DNA of 18,532 bases, from positions 1 through 18,532 of the forward strand of contig CALAKR010000013.1 in NCBI GenBank assembly GCA_937923225.1. The letters run 5' to 3'. How positions within the stretch are numbered: position 1 is the first letter of the stretch; each line of letters opens with the position of its first letter. The stretch comes from an uncultured Aquabacterium sp. Lineage in GTDB: Bacteria > Pseudomonadota > Gammaproteobacteria > Burkholderiales > Burkholderiaceae_C. Below, in pieces: positions 1 to 6,296 of the stretch. The notes under the pieces were generated by a model, which saw only the letters and a program-made list of their open reading frames with translations, was not told the origin of the DNA and searched no databases. Position numbers and translations under genes: made by a program.

Positions 1-125
1 TGCAGCAGTTGCCAGCTGGTGCCGGTGCCGACCAGCGTGCCGATGGCCACCACCAGGGCCATGCACGCCAGCAGGCGCGATCGGATCGAAAACCCGCGCA
101 GCCAGGTGATCCATGTGCTCATCAT
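1..125 (-). CDS. Methyl-accepting chemotaxis protein, N-terminal fragment (runs off the left edge)
   Basis: Only about 41 codons are inside the window. The reading begins MMSTWITWL, then a basic FSIRSRLL stretch, then a hydrophobic segment of about 20 residues (ACMALVVAIGTLVG). A short basic cytoplasmic start followed by the first transmembrane helix is the usual beginning of a Burkholderiales chemoreceptor. A Shine-Dalgarno GAGGAG lies at 135-140. The ATG at 125 is 9 bases from it and is preferred. The ATG at 131 (adding MN) is only 3 bases away but remains possible. A FliA-type promoter at 211-237 points at this gene, which supports a motility role. Ligand-binding, HAMP and signalling domains are outside the window, so the call rests on the N-terminus and the promoter. 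A histidine kinase or another membrane sensor with the same start is the main alternative. Confidence 0.6.
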   Translation of the reverse strand, partial: MMSTWITWLRGFSIRSRLLACMALVVAIGTLVGTGTSWQLL

Positions 126-210
126 GTTCATATGCTCCTCAATCTCGATGCCATGCCAGAGGGGCCGTGTTGGCGCTCGGGGTAGCGCGCGGCAGACCTC
201 TACTGCCTTG

Positions 211-237
211 GTATCGGCAGGTGCATGGGTGGGTTTG
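211..237 (-). promoter_or_regulatory. FliA (sigma-28) type promoter for the chemoreceptor at the left edge
   Basis: On the minus strand the sequence reads CAAA (237-234), exactly 15 bases of spacer, then GCCGATAC (218-211). The enterobacterial FliA consensus is TAAA-N15-GCCGATAA, so this matches 3 of 4 and 7 of 8 positions. Transcription would start near 204, about 75 bases ahead of the receptor start. Matching elements occur at 11431-11457 and 16807-16833. Confidence 0.65.
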
Positions 238-257
238 AGGGGCGGGAGAGGCGCGTT

Positions 258-274
258 CGGGCAGGGTTTGCCCG
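258..274 (-). other. Small hairpin between the acyltransferase operon and the chemoreceptor promoter
   Basis: CGGGCA (258-263) pairs with TGCCCG (269-274) around a 5-base loop. It lies 33 bases past the stop codon of the acyltransferase operon and just upstream of the FliA-type promoter. There is no U-run on either strand, so it is at best a weak terminator or an mRNA 3'-end stabiliser. Confidence 0.3.
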
Positions 275-306
275 GTGATCAGGCGGCAGGGCGCGGCACA
301 GCGGTG

Positions 307-1206
307 TTAATACACGCTTGGCTCGCCGGGCGGGCGCGTCTTGAAGCGCTTGTGAACCCACAGGTACTGCGGCAGGCGCAGGCGGATCTGATCCTCGATG
401 AAGGCGTTCAGGCGGGCGGTGTCGGCCACGGCATCCGCAGTGGGGAAGTTCTCCAGCGCGGGCAGGAAGTGCACCTTGTAGCCCTGGCCGCCGGGCAGCA
501 GCTCGGCGATCACGGGCTGCACCACCATGTTGAGCATGCGGGCCATGCGCGAGGGCGCGAGCAGTGTGGCGGCCTGCACGCCGAAGAAGGGCACGAAGGC
601 GGCGTCCTGCATGCCGAAATCCATGTCCGGCAGGTTGAAGAAACCGCGCCCGGCCTTGATGGCGCGCAGCATGGGCTTGACCGAATCCTGGCGCGGGAAG
701 ATCTCCACATCGCCGAAGCGCAGGCGGCCGCGCTTCATGGCGGCATCGATCACGGCGTTGCTCTGTGCCTGGTAGATGGAGGCGCCGGGGCGCGGCTGGC
801 ACAGCAGGATGGCGGCGCCGGCCACATCGAGCCCCACGAAGTGCGGGCACAGCCACATGGTGGATCGGCCGGTGGCCTGGAACTCGCGCTCGGCCAGGCC
901 GATGTCGCCCTCGACCTGGATCAGGCGCTTGAGGCGGGCGGGCGGGCCGTACCAGAACATGGCGCGCTCCAGCAGGCTGCGCAGCAGCCAGCCGAAGTGC
1001 TCGCGCACCACGGCCTGGCGCTCGGCCAGGGGCATGTCGGGGAAGCACAGCTCCAGGTTGCGCAGCGCGATGCGGCGGCGCGAACCCGCCAGGCGGTAGA
1101 GCAGGCGGCCCAGGCCCGTGCCCAGCGCGGCCAGGAGGGGCAGCGGCAGCCATTGCAGCAGCCACAGGATGCCCAGGGCCAGGCGGATCAGCGCATCCTT
1201 GATCAT
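307..1206 (-). CDS. Lipid A biosynthesis lauroyl/myristoyl-type acyltransferase (LpxL/HtrB family), distal copy
   Basis: A 299-residue protein of the inner-membrane family that transfers an acyl chain from acyl-ACP to lipid A precursors. The N-terminus has a hydrophobic anchor (about residues 8-30). The catalytic HX4D motif is in PHFVGLD (H122, D127). The second conserved block, NLPDMDFG, is near residues 191-198 and is followed by FVPFFGV. The length is normal for LpxL/LpxM proteins. It is the second gene of a two-gene operon: the upstream paralogue stops at 1220, 13 bases before this start. Which acyl position or chain length it uses cannot be read from the sequence. The two copies are divergent, so they probably perform different acylations. 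An ornithine-lipid or other phospholipid acyltransferase is less likely given the DMDFG block. Confidence 0.9.
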   Translation of the reverse strand: MIKDALIRLALGILWLLQWLPLPLLAALGTGLGRLLYRLAGSRRRIALRNLELCFPDMPLAERQAVVREHFGWLLRSLLERAMFWYGPPARLKRLIQVEGDIGLAEREFQATGRSTMWLCPHFVGLDVAGAAILLCQPRPGASIYQAQSNAVIDAAMKRGRLRFGDVEIFPRQDSVKPMLRAIKAGRGFFNLPDMDFGMQDAAFVPFFGVQAATLLAPSRMARMLNMVVQPVIAELLPGGQGYKVHFLPALENFPTADAVADTARLNAFIEDQIRLRLPQYLWVHKRFKTRPPGEPSVY

Positions 1207-1219
1207 TCCAGGCCCTTGT

Positions 1220-2134
1220 TCATGGCGCGGAGGCCCCCTTCGCGTCAGCGGAGGTCAGGATCTCGGCGCGCGGGCCCTTATACCGGTTGTAGCCCCACAG
1301 GTACTGCTCGGGGCACTGCATGATCATGTGTTCCATCAGGCGGTTGATCGCGGCGCTGGATTGTGCCGGATCGCCGCCGGCGGCCAGCAGCGACTCCACC
1401 TCAGCGGAGACCCGCTCGGCGTGCACGATGTAGTCGACGCCCAGCCGGTGGCGCTGGCGCCAGCCCAGGCGCTCGCCGCGCAGCATGACCACGGCGGCGC
1501 CGGTCTGTGCCACCAGCTTGGCGGCCATGGTCATGGTGTAGGCCGGACGCCCGAAGAAGGGGGCCCAGGCGCCCATGCCTTCGGGCGGCACCTGGTCGGG
1601 CAGCAGGCCGACGGTCTCACCCTTTTTCAGCGCGCGCAGCATCTGGCGCACGCCCGACAAGGTGGCCGGGCTGGCCTGCATGCCGGGGCGGTTGCGTGCG
1701 TGCACCATCACCTCGGCCAGCCAGGCCTGCTTGGCCGGGCGGTACAGCGCGGTGATGGGCTTGTCGGCGCCGTGGCGCTCGGCGTAGGCCTGCGCGACGA
1801 CCTCGAAGCAGCCCAGGTGCGGCGTGAGGATGATCACGCCGTGCCCCTCGGCCACGGCCTGGTCTATCGCCTCGGGGGTCGTCCAGGCCACGCTGGCGCC
1901 CAGGAACTGGTCGCGCGGGCGCCCCCACAGGCGGGGCACTTCCGCCACCATCTTGCCGGCATGGCCCACGGCCTGCCAGCGTTGCCGGCGGCTCAGGCCC
2001 GCCGCGCTGGCGTGGGCGGCCAGCCTGCGGCGGTAGGTGGGCGACAGCGCATAGGCCAGCCAGCCCATCAGGCTGCCGATGGGGTGCAGCACACCCAGCG
2101 GCCAGCGGGCCAGCGCGAAAAAGACTCGGGACAT
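1220..2134 (-). CDS. Lipid A biosynthesis acyltransferase (LpxL/HtrB family), proximal copy
   Basis: A 304-residue protein of the same family as the downstream gene. Its catalytic motif is the HX4E variant, PHLGCFE (H106, E111). The second block is LLPDQVPPEGMGAW followed by APFFG (about residues 177-195). The C-terminal QYLWGYNRYK matches the QYLW-x-HKRF end of the paralogue. The N-terminus is hydrophobic and then Arg-rich (SPTYRRRLAAH), as in membrane-anchored family members. It is the first gene of the minus-strand pair and divergent from metK, an arrangement I recall as common in Burkholderiales. No strong Shine-Dalgarno precedes the ATG at 2134. Asp and Glu both occur at this motif position in the family, so activity is expected. 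Substrate specificity is unknown. Confidence 0.9.
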   Translation of the reverse strand: MSRVFFALARWPLGVLHPIGSLMGWLAYALSPTYRRRLAAHASAAGLSRRQRWQAVGHAGKMVAEVPRLWGRPRDQFLGASVAWTTPEAIDQAVAEGHGVIILTPHLGCFEVVAQAYAERHGADKPITALYRPAKQAWLAEVMVHARNRPGMQASPATLSGVRQMLRALKKGETVGLLPDQVPPEGMGAWAPFFGRPAYTMTMAAKLVAQTGAAVVMLRGERLGWRQRHRLGVDYIVHAERVSAEVESLLAAGGDPAQSSAAINRLMEHMIMQCPEQYLWGYNRYKGPRAEILTSADAKGASAP

Positions 2135-2220
2135 GGGGTGCGATCTTACTGGCGCCCAAGTGGGTGATAAGTCGCACGGGCGTCAGGCCTATTTCAGGCA
2201 ATCGGCTGGCTCGTATCCGT

Positions 2221-2226
2221 TACACT
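2221..2226 (+). promoter_or_regulatory. Possible -10 element of metK
   Basis: TACACT would place the transcription start at about 2233, the first base of the riboswitch P1 helix, which is the spacing expected for a leader that begins with the aptamer. No convincing -35 hexamer is present 16-18 bases upstream, so support is positional only. Confidence 0.35.
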
Positions 2227-2230
2227 GCGC

Positions 2231-2287
2231 CCATCGCCGAGTTAACAGGAACAACTTGCGGGGCGATTCACAAATGCCGCTAAAGCG
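2231..2287 (+). ncRNA. SAM-II-type S-adenosylmethionine riboswitch in the metK leader
   Basis: An H-type pseudoknot can be drawn by hand. P1 is AUCGCC (2233-2238) paired with GGCGAU (2262-2267), 6 perfect pairs. The 23-base loop contains GUUAAC and then CUUGC (2255-2259). The 3' tail ends CCGCUAAAG (2277-2285). Loop GCGG (2258-2261) pairs with tail CCGC (2277-2280), and the adjacent UU faces AA, giving the second helix. Loop CUUGC with tail GCUAAAG is, as I recall the family, the conserved SAM-binding core of SAM-II (metA motif), and the gene downstream makes SAM. SAM-II elements are best known in alphaproteobacteria. The element ends about 80 bases before the metK Shine-Dalgarno, so simple occlusion of that site is not evident. 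SAM-V, which shares the core, is the nearest alternative. Confidence 0.78.
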
Positions 2288-2382
2288 TTCGCCGCTGCCC
2301 AGAGTGACGACAAGGATCTCTCCCCAGCCCCGGCGACGCCGAGGTTCAGTTCGTCAACTTTGCCAATTGGAGGCACACACAC

Positions 2383-3567
2383 GTGGCCAGCGATTTCCTC
2401 TTCACCTCAGAATCCGTCTCTGAAGGCCATCCCGACAAGGTGGCGGATCAGATCTCCGACGCCATTCTCGACGCCATCTTCGAGCAGGACCCCGTCTCGC
2501 GCGTGGCCGCCGAAACCCTGTGCAACACCGGCCTGGTGGTGCTGGCCGGCGAGATCACGACCAATGCCCACGTGGACTACATCCAGGTGGCGCGCGACAC
2601 CATCAAGCGCATCGGCTACGACAACACCGAGTACGGCATCGACTACAAGGGCTGCGCGGTGCTGGTGGCCTACGACAAGCAATCGAACGACATCGCCCAG
2701 GGCGTGGACCGCGCCAGCGACGACTACCTGAACATCGGCGCGGGCGACCAGGGCCTGATGTTCGGCTACGCCTGCGACGAGACGCCTGAGCTGATGCCCG
2801 CGCCGATCTACTACGCACACCGCCTGGTCGAGCGCCAGGCCCAACTGCGCAAGGATGGCCGTCTGCCTTTCCTGCGCCCGGATGCCAAGAGCCAGGTCAC
2901 GATGCGTTATGTGGACGGCAAGCCCCACAGCATCGACACCGTGGTGCTGTCCACCCAGCACGCCCCCGAGTGGAGCCTGGGCGACAAGATGAAGCCCGAG
3001 TTCAACGAGGCCGTGATCGAAGAGATCATCAAGCCCGTGCTGCCCAAGGAATGGCTGCAGAACACGCGCTACCTGGTCAACCCGACCGGCCGTTTCGTGG
3101 TCGGTGGCCCGCAAGGTGACTGTGGCCTGACCGGCCGCAAGATCATCGTCGACACCTACGGCGGCGCCTGCCCGCACGGTGGTGGCGCCTTCAGCGGCAA
3201 GGATCCCACCAAGGTGGACCGCTCGGCCGCCTACGCTGCCCGCTACGTGGCCAAGAACGTGGTGGCCGCCGGCCTGGCCAAGCAGTGCCAGGTGCAGGTG
3301 GCGTATGCCATCGGCGTGGCCAAGCCGATGAACGTGACCATCTACACCGAAGGCACGGGCGTGATCCCCGACGAGAAGATCGCGGCGCTGGTGAACGAGC
3401 ATTTCGACCTGCGTCCGAAGGGCATCATCCAGATGCTGGATCTGCTGCGTCCGATCTACAGCAAGACGGCGGCTTACGGGCACTTCGGGCGTGAAGAGCC
3501 GGAGTTCTCGTGGGAGCGGACGGACAAGGCCCAGGTGCTGCGGGACGCAGCAGGCCTGAAAGGCTGA
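2383..3567 (+). CDS. metK: S-adenosylmethionine synthetase (methionine adenosyltransferase)
   Basis: A 394-residue cytosolic enzyme that makes S-adenosylmethionine from methionine and ATP, with K+ and Mg2+ as cofactors. Family landmarks are all present: [11 protein letters not shown] (residues 9-19; GHPDK binds ATP), [12 protein letters not shown] (119-130) and [16 protein letters not shown] (266-281, the glycine-rich signature). Length and domain order match bacterial MetK, and I see no missing catalytic residue. The start is GTG at 2383, supported by Shine-Dalgarno GGAGG at 2369-2373 with 9 bases of spacing and by the standard MetK N-terminus ([15 protein letters not shown]). The leader holds a probable SAM-II riboswitch, implying repression by its own product. 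The gene is monocistronic, with a terminator at 3655-3691. Confidence 0.98.
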   Translation: MASDFLFTSESVSEGHPDKVADQISDAILDAIFEQDPVSRVAAETLCNTGLVVLAGEITTNAHVDYIQVARDTIKRIGYDNTEYGIDYKGCAVLVAYDKQSNDIAQGVDRASDDYLNIGAGDQGLMFGYACDETPELMPAPIYYAHRLVERQAQLRKDGRLPFLRPDAKSQVTMRYVDGKPHSIDTVVLSTQHAPEWSLGDKMKPEFNEAVIEEIIKPVLPKEWLQNTRYLVNPTGRFVVGGPQGDCGLTGRKIIVDTYGGACPHGGGAFSGKDPTKVDRSAAYAARYVAKNVVAAGLAKQCQVQVAYAIGVAKPMNVTIYTEGTGVIPDEKIAALVNEHFDLRPKGIIQMLDLLRPIYSKTAAYGHFGREEPEFSWERTDKAQVLRDAAGLKG

Positions 3568-3589
3568 GACGCGCGCAGCGGGGCTCCCT

Positions 3590-3644
3590 GGGCCTTGCGG
3601 CGAGGCGGCATCGCGTGAGCGATATCGCCGCAGCCACAAGGCCC
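3590..3644 (+). other. Long nested hairpin downstream of metK
   Basis: An outer stem of 8 pairs, GGGCCTTG (3590-3597) with CAAGGCCC (3637-3644), encloses an inner hairpin. The inner stem is GCGGC (3605-3609) with GCCGC (3627-3631), then ATCGC (3610-3614) with GCGAT (3619-3623), closed by a GUGA (GNRA) tetraloop. It begins 22 bases after the metK stop and ends 10 bases before the terminator. It could be a 3'-UTR stabiliser, a processed 3'-UTR small RNA, or an intergenic palindromic repeat. The sequence alone does not decide. Confidence 0.5.
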
Positions 3645-3654
3645 TGGTGATGAA

Positions 3655-3691
3655 GGAGCCATGATCGCTTGCGCAGTTGTGGCTCCTTTTT
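3655..3691 (+). terminator. Rho-independent terminator of metK
   Basis: GGAGCCA (3655-3661) pairs perfectly with TGGCTCC (3680-3686) around an 18-base loop and is followed by TTTTT (3687-3691) and then GTTT. The loop is longer than usual, but the stem plus U-run is a clear intrinsic terminator on the plus strand. Confidence 0.75.
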
Positions 3692-3775
3692 GTTTGCGGC
3701 TGCTTGTCGTCGCGCTTTGGCGTGACACCGCAAGGCGGGGCTGGGGCGGTGCCTGTCCGGGCTTCGATGTTGTCG

Positions 3776-3794
3776 GTCCCGCCCTTGGCGGGAC
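3776..3794. repeat. Perfect inverted repeat (8-pair hairpin, 3-base loop)
   Basis: GTCCCGCC (3776-3783) and GGCGGGAC (3787-3794) are exact reverse complements separated by CTT. No U-run follows on either strand, so it is not an ordinary intrinsic terminator. Confidence 0.6.
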
Positions 3795-3863
3795 TGCTCT
3801 CCGGTGCTCGTACGGGACAGGTGGCTGCGCAACTCGCCCTGCGGGCTCAAACATGCTCGCCAT

Positions 3864-3896
3864 CCCCTGGCCATAGGCCAGGGGCAGACCTGCCCC
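3864..3896. repeat. Two overlapping, mutually exclusive palindromes
   Basis: CCCCTGGCC (3864-3872) pairs with GGCCAGGGG (3876-3884) around ATA, giving 9 perfect pairs. The bases GGGG at 3881-3884 also belong to GGGGCAG (3881-3887), which pairs with CTGCCCC (3890-3896) around AC. Both hairpins cannot form at once. Neither is followed by a U-run. Confidence 0.6.
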
Positions 3897-4041
3897 TCCC
3901 TGCGCGCCTGCGACGCCAACAAGGCGCCCGGCCACGCACCGCCGCAGCCTTTTTCGCCTTGCTCGTGGCATGCGCATATATCGCCTGCGCAACTCTGTGC
4001 CGTCTGGCCGGCCTTTGCTGGCAAGCATTACACTGAGGCGC

Positions 4042-4749
4042 ATGGATCAATCGCATCAACTTCTCGGCACAGGGCTTTACCCTCTGCACAGGGCTTCGCG
4101 CCTTGTAGGAGAAGACGTGCGTACCGTCAGGCGATGGCTCAAAGGCTATTCCTGGAAGCACCAGGATGGTCGACGGTCCTCGGAGCCCTTGTGGCCATTG
4201 CAGTACGCTGCAGACGATGATTTGGCGAGTGAGCAGGTGCTTGGATTCAAGGATTTGCTGGAACTGCGGACCGTGGCCCGCTTTGTTCAATGCGGGGTCT
4301 CGTTGCGAGTCGTGCGCGAAACCATCGATATTGCTCGTCAGTACCTAGGCGACTATCCCTTGCACGCGCGCAGGTTCGTCACCGATGGCCGCAAGATCTT
4401 CCTGGAGGCGGTTGAGCGTGCGGGCGAAGAGGCGAGGATGTTGGATGTGAGGAATCGCCAGTTCGCGATGGAATCGGTCATCAGGCCGAGCCTCATCGAA
4501 GGCATCGAGTACGGTGCCGATGCTCAGGCACTTCGCTGGTACCCTGAACCCAAGCGCAAATTGATCGTCCTTGATCCCGCGCTTCAGTTCGGGGAGCCGA
4601 TCATTGCCGATGCGGGGGTCCCCACGGACACACTGGCGGCGGCATTCAAAGCCGAGCAAGGCGATGCGCAGCGTGTTGCGCGTCTGTACAGGGTCACACC
4701 GCAAGCAGTCAGAGCGGCCGTGGCTTTCGAGCAAAAACTGGCTGCGTGA
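4042..4749 (+). CDS. Predicted antitoxin: MerR-like helix-turn-helix plus DUF433
   Basis: A 235-residue predicted antitoxin and autorepressor. Residues 12-36 (LYPLHRASRLVGEDVRTVRRW) look like a MerR-type DNA-binding helix-turn-helix, and residues 69-95 (FKDLLELRTVARFV, GVSLRVVRETI) like the rest of a MerR wing and helix. Residues 183-233 (FGEPIIADAGVPTDTL, RLYRVTPQAVRAAVAFEQKL) match the DUF433 domain, found in antitoxins paired with PIN-like toxins. The ATG at 4042 has a nearby GAGG (4035-4038). An upstream in-frame ATG at 3970 would add 24 residues unlike the family. The TGA overlaps the GTG of the next gene by four bases (GTGA), indicating translational coupling. One sampled 60-base line gives about 63% G+C against about 72% in the AraC gene, consistent with recent acquisition. 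The function is inferred, not demonstrated. Confidence 0.75.
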   Translation: MDQSHQLLGTGLYPLHRASRLVGEDVRTVRRWLKGYSWKHQDGRRSSEPLWPLQYAADDDLASEQVLGFKDLLELRTVARFVQCGVSLRVVRETIDIARQYLGDYPLHARRFVTDGRKIFLEAVERAGEEARMLDVRNRQFAMESVIRPSLIEGIEYGADAQALRWYPEPKRKLIVLDPALQFGEPIIADAGVPTDTLAAAFKAEQGDAQRVARLYRVTPQAVRAAVAFEQKLAA

Positions 4750-5147
4750 ACTTTCTCTTCGACAACAACCTTCCTCCGGACCTGGCTCATGCTGTACGAG
4801 AGTTGTGTGCCAGTGAGCCCGACGTGGATCAGGTCTGCCATCTGACAGACCTGTTTGCGCCGAGCACGCCGGACCTTGATTGGATCGAAGGGTTGGGCAA
4901 AGGCTGGTACGTCGTCAGCATTGACAAGTTCGCCAAGAGCCGAGGAGCAGAGCGAGAAGCGCTTCGCAGGGCCGGACACACGGTGTATGTGCTCGACCCA
5001 CAATGGTCAAGTCACCCTTTCTGGGTCAAATCCTCTCGTTTGATCTTGTGGTGGCCTCAAGTGCTGGAGCATGCGCGGTTGATCGAAGGGGGTGTCCATC
5101 GCATACCCTGGAGGCATACCTCAGGCAAGAAGTTCTTGAGCCTCTGA
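4746..5147 (+). CDS. PIN-like toxin (VapC45-type) of a type II toxin-antitoxin pair
   Basis: A 133-residue protein starting MNFLFDNNLPPDLAHAV. The FDNNLPP start, a mid-protein HLTDLF, DLDW (43-46), GWYVVSID (53-60) and ER-AL-x4-G-x-TVYVL (69-83) fit the small PIN-like domain family typified by VapC45, predicted Mg2+-dependent RNases. Candidate metal-binding acidic residues are D6, D43/D45 and D60. The GTG start at 4746 overlaps the antitoxin stop as GTGA, so toxin synthesis probably depends on antitoxin translation. After residue 85 the tail (SSRLILWWPQVL, IPWRHTSGKKF) is basic and aromatic. Target RNA and toxicity are not predictable from sequence. The stop is 9 bases from the convergent AraC gene's stop, with no terminator between them. 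Confidence 0.75.
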   Translation: MNFLFDNNLPPDLAHAVRELCASEPDVDQVCHLTDLFAPSTPDLDWIEGLGKGWYVVSIDKFAKSRGAEREALRRAGHTVYVLDPQWSSHPFWVKSSRLILWWPQVLEHARLIEGGVHRIPWRHTSGKKFLSL

Positions 5148-5156
5148 CGCCTGGCT

Positions 5157-6194
5157 TCACCGCCTTTCCACCCCCGGCGGATGCCCGAACCACCGCTTGT
5201 ACGCCCGTATCAACGCCGCGGCCTCGCTGTAGCCCAGCGCGGTGGCAATGTCGTCCAGGCGGGCGTTGTCCTGGCGCAGCCACTGCGCGGCACGGCCCGA
5301 GCGCTCCGCGTCGGACAGGGCCTGCAGGCTCTGGCCTTCGTCGGCCAGTTGACGGCGCAAGGTGCGTTCGCTGCAGCGCAGGCGCCGCGCCACGTCGCCA
5401 CCATCAGGCCAGGGCCCTTGCGTGCCATGTTGCTGGAACACTTTCCGCACCCGCTCTGCCCAGTTCACGGGGCGTGAGCCGATCACCTTGGCCGCGCGGG
5501 CCTCGCACTGGGGCTGCAGCAGCCGCACCATCAGGGCGTTGGCATCGGGCATGGGTTCGTCCAGACGGGATGGGTCCATGGCCACTTCGGTGACGGGGGC
5601 GCCTGCCTCTACGGCCACGCCCAGCACGGCTTCGTAGCGCGGTACCTCGCTGAGGGCCACGCTGCTGTCGAAACGAACGCGCAGCGGCGGCGCCTCGCCA
5701 TCCTTGAAGAAGGCGCGCAGCAGTCCCACGGTGAAGGCCACGTCGCGGTCCAGGTAGAAGCGGCGCAGCGGGCCCAGGTGCTCGCCGCCGCGCAAGCGCA
5801 GCAGGCCGGCGGCCAGGTCGGCCTCGGGTGTGAAGTGCGTGTAGCTCAGGTTGATGAAGCGCAGGAACAGCGCCATGGCCTCGCGCCGCGTGGCGGCGTG
5901 CGGCAGGATCAGGCCCAGGTGGCCGAAGTGCATCAGGCGGTAGCGCTGGCCCACCTCCAGCCCGCAGTCGGCGCGCTCGGCCTGCGCCACCCAGTTGCCG
6001 AAGAAGGCCTGCTCCTGCAAGGGGGTGATCAGGGCTTCCGGGTCACCCAGTTGCGCCTCGCTGATGCCTGTGCCCTGCAGCAGGGCCTTGGTGTCGTGGC
6101 CAAGTACGCGCCGCCAGGCGACGAGATCGGCCACGGCCAGGACGGAAAGTGCGCGTTGAGGGGCGATGGAGGGCCACATGGCGCTGGCCAGCAT
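5157..6194 (-). CDS. AraC-family transcriptional regulator (Arabinose_bd/OruR-type sensor domain)
   Basis: A predicted cytosolic regulator of about 345 residues. Its N-terminal half has the pattern of the PF12625 ligand-sensing domain (GLEVGQRYRLMHFGHLGLIL and then RFINLSYTHF). The C-terminal about 100 residues are an AraC double helix-turn-helix: DVARRLRCSERTLRRQL, then DDIATALGYSEAAALIRAYKRWFG ending HPPG in place of the commoner SPxxYR. It is divergent from the acyl-CoA dehydrogenase operon with about 100 bases between starts, so that operon is its most likely target. The start is uncertain: ATGs at 6179, 6194 and 6218 and a GTG at 6245 are in frame, and none has a convincing Shine-Dalgarno. 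ATG 6194 or 6179 best matches the family's N-terminal length. The effector is unknown, possibly a fatty or aromatic acid or its CoA ester. Confidence 0.88.
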   Translation of the reverse strand: MLASAMWPSIAPQRALSVLAVADLVAWRRVLGHDTKALLQGTGISEAQLGDPEALITPLQEQAFFGNWVAQAERADCGLEVGQRYRLMHFGHLGLILPHAATRREAMALFLRFINLSYTHFTPEADLAAGLLRLRGGEHLGPLRRFYLDRDVAFTVGLLRAFFKDGEAPPLRVRFDSSVALSEVPRYEAVLGVAVEAGAPVTEVAMDPSRLDEPMPDANALMVRLLQPQCEARAAKVIGSRPVNWAERVRKVFQQHGTQGPWPDGGDVARRLRCSERTLRRQLADEGQSLQALSDAERSGRAAQWLRQDNARLDDIATALGYSEAAALIRAYKRWFGHPPGVERR

Positions 6195-6296
6195 AGCCCG
6201 CCGGATCCAGCTTGGCATCGGGGTTTGGCCGCAATGGTCAATCACCTGCCGCTATGGTCATGGCCGTGGCTGAGGGGGCTGCCTAGCATCCGCCGC

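Larger units (their letters stand above)
3692..4041. other. Non-coding stretch with strong palindromes, between metK and the toxin-antitoxin pair
   Basis: I find no open frame with plausible codon use or a recognisable product here. The stretch holds a perfect 8-pair hairpin at 3776-3794 and overlapping palindromes at 3864-3896. From about 3795 to 3960 it resembles the repetitive, hairpin-rich spacer DNA I recall from Comamonadaceae genomes, but I cannot confirm a match. The end nearest the antitoxin contains TACACT (4029-4034), a possible -10 without a clear -35. No insertion-sequence ends or target-site duplications were recognised. Confidence 0.5.

Noticed and set aside
19..1323. Long plus-strand open frame opposite the acyltransferases
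   Set aside because: Its translation is low-complexity (His/Gly/Gln/Ala-rich), with no motif. It lies antisense to a gene with clear catalytic motifs and is a normal by-product of high-GC codon bias.
2275..2423. Short frame starting at the ATG inside the riboswitch tail (MPLKRSPLPR...)
   Set aside because: It starts within the conserved pseudoknot, has no Shine-Dalgarno and overlaps the start of metK. A leader peptide is possible but unsupported.
2407..3639. 410-codon minus-strand frame opposite metK
   Set aside because: It is antisense to metK over nearly its whole length, rich in Val/His/Gly/Asp as expected of an antisense high-GC frame, and has no recognisable domain.
3661..4036. Small frames in the metK-antitoxin spacer on both strands
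   Set aside because: Composition and codon use do not resemble coding sequence, no ribosome sites were seen, and the frames run through palindromes.
3970..4041. Upstream ATG as the start of the antitoxin
   Set aside because: It would add 24 residues with no family resemblance. The ATG at 4042 has GAGG close by and gives a sensible N-terminus.
3655..4041. Insertion-sequence remnant near the toxin-antitoxin pair
   Set aside because: No transposase fragment, paired terminal inverted repeats or target duplication could be identified; only isolated hairpins.
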